Positions 1 through 5,189 of a stretch of 5,189 bases of DNA are shown piece by piece. The stretch's first letter is position 1. Each line of letters begins with the position of its first letter. The stretch is from NCBI GenBank assembly GCA_002297865.1, contig DBKX01000237.1, positions 1-5,189 of the forward strand, in the 5' to 3' direction. Under the pieces are notes generated by a model. The model made no database searches. It worked only from the letters and a program-made list of their open reading frames with translations, and was not told the origin of the DNA. This DNA comes from Lachnoclostridium sp. UBA739 (GTDB taxonomy: Bacteria; Bacillota_A; Clostridia; Lachnospirales; Lachnospiraceae). Made by a program: the position numbers and the translations under genes.

Positions 1-237
1 TGTTCGATTATTTTCTTCCGCTTTCCCATATAGCCACCTAGCATCCACTTTCAGCGTTTCTGCTAGAAACTGGCCAATGTTTTCTCGTGGAACTGCCTTC
101 CCACTTACATATTGGCTAATCTGACTCTTCCCGAGTTTCACTCCTTGGGATTCTGCCACTCTAAGCAAGTCAACTTGTTTCATTCCCTGTTTGTTCATTG
201 CTTCCTTAAAACGATCTGCAAATAAATTCTCTCCCAA
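1..237 (-). CDS. XRE-family helix-turn-helix transcriptional regulator (N-terminal part, C-terminus cut by window edge)
   Basis: This is the first 79 codons of a DNA-binding regulator; the rest lies beyond position 1. The protein begins MGENLFADRFKEAM. Residues about 6-18 form a first helix, KQVDLL (20-25) starts the second, and SQISQYVSGK (38-47) is the typical recognition helix and following turn of Cro/CI/XRE proteins. The closing stretch AETLKVDARWLYG (59-71) matches the end of the five-helix XRE fold, where phage-type repressors often have a V-WL-G pattern. The segment between helices 2 and 3 (ESQGVKLGK) is a few residues longer than in the shortest family members. The start is TTG at 235-237, because AAAGGAGG sits 7 nt upstream and no in-frame ATG gives a better fit; the first in-frame ATG is Met14, inside helix 1. 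It has its own promoter ringed by repeats, suggesting autoregulation. Whether the missing part carries a LexA-like peptidase, a metal-binding or another effector domain cannot be seen. The domain call is firm; the biological role is unknown. Confidence 0.88.
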   Translation of the reverse strand, partial: MGENLFADRFKEAMNKQGMKQVDLLRVAESQGVKLGKSQISQYVSGKAVPRENIGQFLAETLKVDARWLYGKAEENNRT

Positions 238-244
238 AGTTCAA

Positions 245-252
245 CCTCCTTT
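245..252 (-). promoter_or_regulatory. Shine-Dalgarno site that fixes the TTG start of the XRE regulator
   Basis: On the minus strand the sequence reads AAAGGAGG followed by 7 nt and then TTG. This near-perfect complement to the 16S rRNA tail, at ideal spacing, is the main reason for choosing the TTG codon over downstream ATG codons. An ATG at 257-259 lies upstream of this site in another frame and does not lead into the regulator. Confidence 0.85.
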
Positions 253-284
253 TAACCATGTTATATATTATGTTGTTAGTATGT

Positions 285-379
285 AAAAGTTCATTTTTCC
301 TTGAATAATTCTAACACTTTGTTTATAAAAGTTCAAGTGTGTTGAAAAAGTTCATTTTTCATTTCAAAAGTTCATTTTT
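285..379. repeat. Array of 14-bp operator-like repeats around the XRE promoter
   Basis: The 14-mer AAAAGTTCATTTTT (plus strand) occurs exactly at 285-298, 346-359 and 366-379. A fourth, partial copy at 327-335 matches only the first nine bases, AAAAGTTCA. Start-to-start distances are 42, 19 and 20 bp, close to whole numbers of helical turns (about four, two and two), so proteins bound there could lie near the same face of the DNA. Each full copy has a loose dyad, AAAA and TTTT around a GTTCAT centre, as is common for XRE-type binding sites. The copies flank and overlap the regulator's promoter. I infer that they are binding sites for the regulator encoded next door; that inference comes from position and family habit, not direct evidence. 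Confidence 0.7.
308..336 (-). promoter_or_regulatory. Predicted sigma-A promoter of the XRE regulator
   Basis: Read on the minus strand there is a -35 box TTGAAC (331-336), a spacer of exactly 17 bp (314-330), and a -10 box TAGAAT (308-313). The -35 box matches TTGACA at four of six positions and the -10 box matches TATAAT at four of six. Transcription would start near position 301, giving a leader of roughly 64 nt before the TTG start codon. Operator-like repeats overlap the -35 box, lie upstream of it, and lie just after the expected start point, so a bound repressor could block RNA polymerase. The promoter is predicted from sequence only. Confidence 0.7.
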
Positions 380-406
380 GCAAGTGCAGAGGTTCTTTCG
401 ATAAGT

Positions 407-456
407 AAAAAAAAGCCTAAAGATTCACGATTTTATTTAACCGTGTACCTTCAGGC
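407..456 (-). terminator. Intrinsic terminator of the dnaE-pfkA transcript
   Basis: On the minus strand, 439-456 and 415-432 form an 18-pair stem closing a 6-nt AAATAA loop. The stem has one A-A mismatch and three G-T pairs, and is followed at once by eight T residues (407-414). This is a textbook rho-independent terminator about 75 nt after the pfkA stop codon. It separates the operon from the regulator gene, which reads in the same direction. On the plus strand the stem is followed by TTGTATTCATTTTT, a poorer U-tract, so termination of plus-strand transcripts would be weaker. Confidence 0.92.
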
Positions 457-462
457 CTTGTA

Positions 463-485
463 TTCATTTTTACAGTAAATGAACT
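463..485. repeat. Small inverted repeat sharing the operator core
   Basis: TTCATTT (463-469) and AAATGAA (477-483) form 7-bp arms around a 7-nt spacer. The left arm extends to TTCATTTTT, identical to the last nine bases of the 14-bp repeats around the XRE promoter. The right arm, read on the minus strand, gives AGTTCATTT, which is also part of that repeat. It may be a diverged outlying binding site, or simply a weak hairpin in the pfkA 3' untranslated region. In such AT-rich sequence chance is also possible. Confidence 0.4.
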
Positions 486-496
486 CTAATATTATC

Positions 497-547
497 ATTA
501 TCTTGATAATATTATTATTTTGATAATGTTATTATCTTGATAACTTT
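497..547. repeat. 17-bp tandem repeat, three units, running into the pfkA 3' end
   Basis: Three adjacent 17-bp units lie at 497-513, 514-530 and 531-547. Unit 1 is ATTATCTTGATAATATT. Unit 2 differs from it at positions 6 and 15, and unit 3 at positions 14 and 15. Each unit contains a dyad of the TTATC-TT-GATAA type (imperfect in unit 2). Unit 3 contains the pfkA stop codon (532-534) and the codons for the last four residues, KLSR. The array probably arose by slippage or duplication at the gene end. It may affect 3' mRNA structure, but no function is shown. Confidence 0.75.
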
Positions 548-1506
548 TTAGCCATTTCAAACATATAGTTATCTAAATCTTTGCTCATCGCCAATGCTTC
601 ATCAATATCATAATCAACGAATTTGCCCTTGCTGTAACCAACAACTCTCATGGATTTACCTTCACATAATAAATCAACAGCTTTCGCACCCATTGTAGAA
701 GCATATACTCTATCTTTACATGTTGGGCTACCACCACGTTGAATGTGACCGATAATAGTTGCTCTTGTTTCCATACCAGTTTCAGCTTCGATTTTCTTAG
801 CTAACGCTTCAGAGTTACCGATACCTTCAGCATTTACGATAATGTAATGTTTTTTACCTGTTTTTCGTTTTTCAATGATATTATCAATGATTTTATTCTC
901 ATCGTGGTCGTAACGCTCTGTTACAAGAATCTGCTCTGCACCGTTAGCAATACCGCACCATAAAGCGATGTAACCAGCATTTCTGCCCATAACTTCAATT
1001 ACGCTGCATCTTTCATGAGAAGTGGATGTATCTCTGATTTTGTCGATAGCTTCCATTGCTGTATTAACAGCTGTATCAAAACCGATTGTGTATTCTGTAC
1101 AAGCAATATCTAAGTCGATTGTTCCAGGAACACCAATTGTATTGATTCCTAAATGAGCAAGTTTCTTAGCTCCTTGGAAAGAGCCATCTCCACCGATAAC
1201 AACTAATCCGTCGATACCGTGTTTTTTACAGATTTCAGCAGCTTTTTTCTGGCCTTCTTCTGTTCTCATCTCAGCACATCTAGCTGTATAAAGAATTGTA
1301 CCACCACGTCCGATAATATCGGCAACGCTTACAGCATCCATGTCAATGATATCTTCTTCTAATAAACCGCTGTAACCTCTTCTGATACCTTTTACTTTTT
1401 TCCCATTGGCTAACGCTGTTCTTACAACTGCACGAATTGCAGCATTCATACCTGGTGCATCTCCACCACTTGTTAAAACACCAATTGTATTAATTTCTTT
1501 TGCCAT
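532..1506 (-). CDS. pfkA: ATP-dependent 6-phosphofructokinase
   Basis: This cytoplasmic enzyme phosphorylates fructose 6-phosphate to fructose 1,6-bisphosphate with ATP, the committed step of glycolysis; family members are usually homotetramers. The 324-residue length is normal (about 320). Motifs in order are SGGDAPGMN (13-21), RRGYSGL (42-48), GGDGS (105-109), PGTIDLD (127-133), DTSTSHER (159-166), EVMGR (171-175) and GHIQRGGSP (253-261). Gly108 and Gly128, equivalent to Escherichia coli Gly104 and Gly124, indicate ATP rather than pyrophosphate as donor. The catalytic Asp131 and substrate-binding Arg76, Arg166, Arg248, His254 and Arg257 are present. The start at 1504-1506 follows GGAGG by 8 nt and gives MAKEINTIGVLTSGG; an in-frame ATG 21 codons upstream only reads through the leader. 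Two oddities are Leu132, where E. coli has Asn128 (DND becomes DLD), and Ala58 and Thr216 in place of effector-site Arg54 and Lys211. The gene follows dnaE by 91 bp and ends the operon. The E. coli comparisons are from memory. Confidence 0.97.
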   Translation of the reverse strand: MAKEINTIGVLTSGGDAPGMNAAIRAVVRTALANGKKVKGIRRGYSGLLEEDIIDMDAVSVADIIGRGGTILYTARCAEMRTEEGQKKAAEICKKHGIDGLVVIGGDGSFQGAKKLAHLGINTIGVPGTIDLDIACTEYTIGFDTAVNTAMEAIDKIRDTSTSHERCSVIEVMGRNAGYIALWCGIANGAEQILVTERYDHDENKIIDNIIEKRKTGKKHYIIVNAEGIGNSEALAKKIEAETGMETRATIIGHIQRGGSPTCKDRVYASTMGAKAVDLLCEGKSMRVVGYSKGKFVDYDIDEALAMSKDLDNYMFEMAKKLSR

Positions 1507-1597
1507 TTTATATACCTCCAAAGGATTATCATTTATATTTATATTTATCATTACTTCATATAGAAGCACTTGCTTTTAACGCAATCATAGACCAATT
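1507..1597 (-). other. dnaE-pfkA intergenic leader, AT-rich with ATTTAT triplication
   Basis: The 91 bp between dnaE and pfkA hold no strong terminator. A tiny inverted repeat, AAGC-AAGT-GCTT on the minus strand (about 1565-1576), has only four pairs and no U-tract. The hexamer ATTTAT is repeated three times at 1531-1548, giving an unstructured AU-rich stretch just upstream of the pfkA Shine-Dalgarno site, which may help ribosome access. A weak promoter candidate exists (TTGCGT at 1579-1584, 18 bp, TATGAA at 1555-1560), but its match is poor. Co-transcription with dnaE is the simplest reading. Confidence 0.5.
1515..1519 (-). promoter_or_regulatory. Shine-Dalgarno site that fixes the pfkA start
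   Basis: The minus strand reads GGAGG, then 8 nt, then ATG of MAKEINTIG. This excludes the longer in-frame start at 1567-1569, whose extra 21 residues (including MININI and DNPLEVYK) precede the conserved beginning of the family and come from AT-rich leader sequence. Confidence 0.88.
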
Positions 1598-4500
1598 TTA
1601 ACTCTTTTTGAATATATTTTCAATATTCTTTTGCTGAACAATGACATTTTTGTCATTATATTCTCTCTGTAAATGCATTAACAGGCTTTTTTCTACATTT
1701 ACCTTAACTTTCAAAAGACTTTTCTGCTTTTCTTTTTTACAATAAATTACAACTGGTGATACTCCTGGATATTCATCAAGCAATTCCAACAAATTAAGTT
1801 CCTTCTTCTTAAACTCTTCCATATCTGCAAACTGAATCCAGACATTTTCAGGCACCTGCTCAAAGGTTACAAAGTCCTGGCAAATGATTTTTGCTGGCTT
1901 ATCCTCTTCTACATTCACTCGGCCTCTTATAAACACCTTCGCATCTTCATTCAGATACTGACGGTATTTCTCAAAATCTCTTGGAAAAAAGATAACTTCC
2001 ACAGTCCCATACAGATCTTCCAATGTAACAAAAGCCATTAACGTATTATGCTTTGTTGTCTTTACCACTTTTGATACAATCATACCACCAATTGTTACAA
2101 GTGAACCATCCGCTACCTTTACATGTCCTTCTTCATCCATATTAAAATCAGATGCCTTCTTTTCTACATGCTTTTCCCATTTCTCCATGTACTCTTCCAT
2201 TGGATGACCACTTACATAGATTCCAAGCACTTCTTTTTCAAATGCAAGAAGCTGCTCTTTCTCAAACTCTCCTACATCTGGCATCTCAATCTCATTAGAG
2301 AACTCTGGTTCATCCCCAAACATATCGAATAAAGAAATCTGTCCTGAAAGATTATTTTTCTTCTCCTGGTTTACACTGTCAATTACCTTAACATAAACCT
2401 GCATCTTCTGTTTACGGGTTCCTGGCAGTGTGTCAAAGGCTCCTGCCTTAATAAAACTTTCCATCGTACGCTTGTTAATTTCTTTATTGGAAAGACGCAT
2501 TACAACATCTTTCAAGGATGTGAATTTACCATTGGCAGTACGTTCTTCTACAATAGCCTGAATTACCGGTTTTCCCAAACCCTTAATTGCAGAAAGTCCA
2601 TAACGGATACAGCCATTTGATACAGAGAACTCCGATTCTCCTTCATTAATATCTGGTGGCAAAATCTCAATACCAAGCTTACGGCATGTCATAATATACT
2701 CGGATACCTTATCCGTATTATCCAGAACAGACGTCATAAGCGCTGCCATGTACTCCACTGGAAAATAGTGCTTTAAGTATGCTGTCTGGTAAGAAACTAC
2801 GGCATAAGCTGCCGCATGAGATTTGTTAAACGCATACTTGGCAAAGTCCGTCATTTCGTCGTAAATCTGATTGGCAACCTTTTCATCTATTCCGTTTGCA
2901 ACGCAGCCTTTTACACCTTCTTCTTCATTTCCGTAAACAAAGTTGTGTCTTTCCTTCTCCATAACAGAGGCTTTTTTCTTCGCCATGGCACGTCGTACTA
3001 AATCGCTTCGTCCATAACTATATCCAGCCAAATCCCTTACTATCTGCATAACCTGTTCTTGGTAAACGATACAACCATAAGTCGGTGCAAGAATGTGTTC
3101 TAATTCTTTACACTCATAGGTTATGTTACTTCGGTCATTTTTACCCTTAATATATTTCGGGATAAAATCCATTGGACCTGGTCGATAAAGGGAAATACCC
3201 GCAATAACATCTTCGATGTTTTCTGGCTTTAGTTCTTTCATGAAACTTTTCATTCCGGCACTTTCTAACTGGAATACACCTTCTGTATTACCTGTACCAA
3301 TGCTTTTATAAACCTCTTTATCATCATAATTTATCTTGCCAGCCTCAAGTCGTTCACCATGCTTCGCCACAAGTTCTTTGTACTCTTCACTGGATTTGTC
3401 AAGAGAACTTAGTCTTCTATTCACTAATTTTATGGCATTCTGAATAACAGTAAGTGTTCTAAGACCTAAAAAGTCCATCTTTAACAATCCAAGTTCTTCT
3501 AACGTAGTCATGGTAAATTGAGTTGTAATCGTTCCATCTGATGCTCTGGAAAGAGGTACGTATTTATCCACTTCATCCTTACTAATTACAACACCTGCTG
3601 CATGCATAGAAGTATGTCTTGGAAGTCCTTCTAAACGAAGGGACATATCAATCAATTCCTTTACTTCCGAATCATTTTCGTACAAATTATGAAGTTCTTT
3701 ATTCTGTTTTAACGCTTTTTCGATGGTCATACCTAGGTCAGTTGGAATCATTTTGGCAACGACGTCAACTGCTGAATACGGCATGTCAAGAGCTCGCCCT
3801 ACATCTCGGATAACCCCTTTCGCTGCCATTGTACCAAATGTTACAATCTGAACTACTCGGTCTGTACCGTATTTTCGTACTACATAATCAATGACTTCCT
3901 GTCTTCGTTCAAAGCAGAAGTCAATATCGATATCCGGCATGGTCAAACGCTCTGGGTTTAGGAAACGCTCAAACAACAGATTGAATCGAATCGGATCGAT
4001 GTCTGTGATTTCTAAACAGTAAGACGCGATACTACCAGCGGCGGAACCACGGCCCGGTCCTACCATAATATCGTGGTCTTTGGCATACTTAATAAAGTCC
4101 CATACAATCAGAAAGTAATCTACAAACCCCATGGAATGAATGGTATCTAATTCATACTCTAAACGTTCTTTTAGTTCCTCACTTGGATTTCCATAACGTC
4201 TATCTAATCCTTCAAAACAAAGCTTACGTAGATATTCCCAAGCCGTATACCCATCTGGCACATCGTATTTCGGCAGTTTGTAGTTGCCAAACTCTATTTC
4301 TACAAAACAACGTTCTGCTATCTTATGAGTATTTTCAAGGGCTTCCAATGCGTAAGGGAAGAGCTCTGCCATCTCCTCTGGTGATTTCAGATAGAACTGT
4401 CCTCCCTCATAGCGCATACGATTCTGATCTGTTACTTTTTTCTGGGTCTGAATACAAAGCAGTACATCATGAGGCGTTGCATCCTGGTCATAAATATAGT

Positions 4501-5122
4501 GAACGTCGTTGGTTGCTACCAGCCCAATCCCCGTATCTTGACTCAATCGCATCAACTGCTGGTTTACCATCTGCTGTTCCTGCATACCGTGATCCTGAAG
4601 TTCTAAGAAGAAATTGTTTTCTCCGAAGATATTTTTAAGACGTAATGCTTCTTTCTTGGCTTCCTCATACATACCACGTCTAAGATTCATCGCCACAACA
4701 CCAGCAAGGCATGCACTTAATGCAATGATTCCTTCATGGTATTCTTCTAGTACTTCATAATCAACTCTTGGTTTATAATAAAATCCTTCTGTAAAGCCTT
4801 TTGATACAATCTTCATTAAATTGGCATATCCAGTATTATTTTCTGCGAGCAAAACAAGATGGTTGTATCTGGCTTCTGACTGATTGGTCTCTCTATCAAA
4901 ACGGGAATTTGGCGCAACATAAACTTCACAACCAATAATAGGCTTTATACCTGCTGCATTCGCTGCACGATAAAAATCAATTACACCGTACATAACACCA
5001 TGGTCAGTGATTGCGATGCTGTCCATCCCTAATCCTTTTGTTCTCTCTACAAGTTCTTTTATTTTACTTGAACCGTCCAGTAAACTGTATTCTGTATGGA
5101 CATGAAGATGTGTAAAATTCAT
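1598..5122 (-). CDS. dnaE: DNA polymerase III alpha subunit, DnaE type
   Basis: This is a replicative C-family DNA polymerase that works in the cytoplasm with the sliding clamp. The full 1174 residues are close to the 1160 of Escherichia coli DnaE. An N-terminal PHP domain (about 1-280) keeps all nine usual metal ligands: His7, His9, Asp16, His41, Glu66, His88, Cys138, Asp206 and His208. The palm carries GPGRGSAAGS (355-364) and the catalytic aspartates 399 and 401 in PDIDIDF and 550 in KMDFLGLRTL. Further motifs are FQLES (617-621), RPGP (647-650), and FNKSHAAAYA (765-774). A helix-hairpin-helix region (about 844-895) is followed by a clamp-binding motif QISLF (928-932), an OB fold (about 1006-1085) and a C-terminal domain of about 85 residues. 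There is no DEDD exonuclease insertion, so it is not PolC. Many Firmicutes carry a separate PolC as main replicase, so this enzyme could extend primers, share replication or act in repair; the DnaE subgroup cannot be settled here. The ATG start at 5120-5122 follows AAAGGA by 7 nt. Confidence 0.97.
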   Translation of the reverse strand: MNFTHLHVHTEYSLLDGSSKIKELVERTKGLGMDSIAITDHGVMYGVIDFYRAANAAGIKPIIGCEVYVAPNSRFDRETNQSEARYNHLVLLAENNTGYANLMKIVSKGFTEGFYYKPRVDYEVLEEYHEGIIALSACLAGVVAMNLRRGMYEEAKKEALRLKNIFGENNFFLELQDHGMQEQQMVNQQLMRLSQDTGIGLVATNDVHYIYDQDATPHDVLLCIQTQKKVTDQNRMRYEGGQFYLKSPEEMAELFPYALEALENTHKIAERCFVEIEFGNYKLPKYDVPDGYTAWEYLRKLCFEGLDRRYGNPSEELKERLEYELDTIHSMGFVDYFLIVWDFIKYAKDHDIMVGPGRGSAAGSIASYCLEITDIDPIRFNLLFERFLNPERLTMPDIDIDFCFERRQEVIDYVVRKYGTDRVVQIVTFGTMAAKGVIRDVGRALDMPYSAVDVVAKMIPTDLGMTIEKALKQNKELHNLYENDSEVKELIDMSLRLEGLPRHTSMHAAGVVISKDEVDKYVPLSRASDGTITTQFTMTTLEELGLLKMDFLGLRTLTVIQNAIKLVNRRLSSLDKSSEEYKELVAKHGERLEAGKINYDDKEVYKSIGTGNTEGVFQLESAGMKSFMKELKPENIEDVIAGISLYRPGPMDFIPKYIKGKNDRSNITYECKELEHILAPTYGCIVYQEQVMQIVRDLAGYSYGRSDLVRRAMAKKKASVMEKERHNFVYGNEEEGVKGCVANGIDEKVANQIYDEMTDFAKYAFNKSHAAAYAVVSYQTAYLKHYFPVEYMAALMTSVLDNTDKVSEYIMTCRKLGIEILPPDINEGESEFSVSNGCIRYGLSAIKGLGKPVIQAIVEERTANGKFTSLKDVVMRLSNKEINKRTMESFIKAGAFDTLPGTRKQKMQVYVKVIDSVNQEKKNNLSGQISLFDMFGDEPEFSNEIEMPDVGEFEKEQLLAFEKEVLGIYVSGHPMEEYMEKWEKHVEKKASDFNMDEEGHVKVADGSLVTIGGMIVSKVVKTTKHNTLMAFVTLEDLYGTVEVIFFPRDFEKYRQYLNEDAKVFIRGRVNVEEDKPAKIICQDFVTFEQVPENVWIQFADMEEFKKKELNLLELLDEYPGVSPVVIYCKKEKQKSLLKVKVNVEKSLLMHLQREYNDKNVIVQQKNIENIFKKS

Positions 5123-5129
5123 ATTCTCA

Positions 5130-5135
5130 TCCTTT
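5130..5135 (-). promoter_or_regulatory. Shine-Dalgarno site of dnaE
   Basis: AAAGGA on the minus strand lies 7 nt before the dnaE ATG, within the 18 bp that separate dnaE from the preceding gene. It is weaker than the sites of pfkA and the XRE regulator. There is no room for a separate promoter in this gap, which supports transcription from upstream. Confidence 0.75.
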
Positions 5136-5140
5136 GCCTG

Positions 5141-5189
5141 TTATTTCACCAGATAGATTCTGCGGTCTTTGATCTGAATTTTTCCCTCT
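5141..5189 (-). CDS. C-terminal end of an unidentified gene upstream of dnaE (partial)
   Basis: The minus strand has an open frame from the window edge, ending at TAA (5141-5143), that encodes EGKIQIKDRRIYLVK. Only 15 residues are visible, too few to assign a family. The reasons to call it a gene are the 18-bp spacing to the dnaE start, the shared strand and the absence of a terminator in the gap, which is typical operon packing. In many clostridial genomes the genes before dnaE include whiA and an HPr-like protein, but this basic tail does not obviously match the HPr ending I remember, so no name is given. The frame could be open by chance. Confidence 0.55.
   Translation of the reverse strand, partial: EGKIQIKDRRIYLVK

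Noticed and set aside
285..379. CRISPR-like array, because of evenly spaced repeats
   Set aside because: The repeats are only 14 bp, the gaps are as short as 5-6 bp, and the placement around a promoter fits operators far better.
342..404. Plus-strand open frame of about 20 codons starting at TTG, downstream of the possible rightward promoter
   Set aside because: No ribosome binding site, a rare start codon, and it is composed largely of the operator repeats.
1507..1569. 21-residue N-terminal extension of PfkA from an upstream in-frame ATG
   Set aside because: The GGAGG site lies inside the extension, 8 nt before the ATG that gives the normal family start; the extra residues are AT-rich leader sequence.
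1565..1576. Possible terminator or attenuator between dnaE and pfkA
   Set aside because: The stem has only four base pairs with a 4-nt loop and no following T-run.
2123..3813. Three further plus-strand open frames of 61-69 codons (2123-2332, 2816-3001, 3619-3813)
   Set aside because: All lie inside dnaE on the opposite strand. Their compositions, rich in Phe, Leu and Tyr, are typical of antisense shadows, and none shows a family motif.
4183..4638. Plus-strand open frame of 151 codons opposite the N-terminal half of dnaE
   Set aside because: It lies wholly antisense to a highly conserved coding region, has no recognisable domain and is explained by codon bias of dnaE on the other strand.

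Overview
The window looks like ordinary chromosomal DNA from a low-GC Gram-positive bacterium. Class Clostridia, probably a Lachnospiraceae-like gut anaerobe, is the best fit. This placement is inferred from the AT-rich intergenic DNA, strong GGAGG-type ribosome binding sites, a TTG start, the dnaE-pfkA adjacency familiar from clostridial genomes, and the style of the PfkA sequence. No database search was possible.

Every gene I can support reads on the minus strand, so transcription runs from right to left. At the right edge is the last 15 codons of an unidentified gene (5141-5188), then 18 bp, then dnaE (1598-5122), a complete 1174-residue DNA polymerase III alpha subunit. After 91 bp comes pfkA (532-1506), a complete 324-residue ATP-dependent 6-phosphofructokinase. 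The three genes look like one operon: there is no convincing terminator between them, and a strong intrinsic terminator (407-456) lies after pfkA. The operon links a replication polymerase to the committed step of glycolysis. I infer no direct mechanistic link beyond co-transcription.

Left of the terminator a separate unit begins: the N-terminal 79 codons of an XRE-type helix-turn-helix regulator (1-237, running off the left edge), translated from a TTG codon behind a near-perfect Shine-Dalgarno sequence. Its promoter (TTGAAC, 17 bp, TAGAAT; 308-336) is wrapped in copies of a 14-bp repeat, three of them exact and one partial. This is the layout expected of an autoregulated repressor, and it is the most interesting part of the window.

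The roughly 300 bp between the regulator and pfkA therefore hold the regulator's ribosome binding site, promoter and operator-like repeats, the pfkA terminator, a small inverted repeat sharing the operator core, and a 17-bp tandem repeat of three units that runs into the pfkA stop codon. Smaller points of interest are a departure from the usual phosphofructokinase catalytic-loop sequence, loss of two effector-site residues in PfkA, and a complete set of PHP-domain metal ligands in DnaE. I saw no mobile element, CRISPR array, tRNA, rRNA or defence system.
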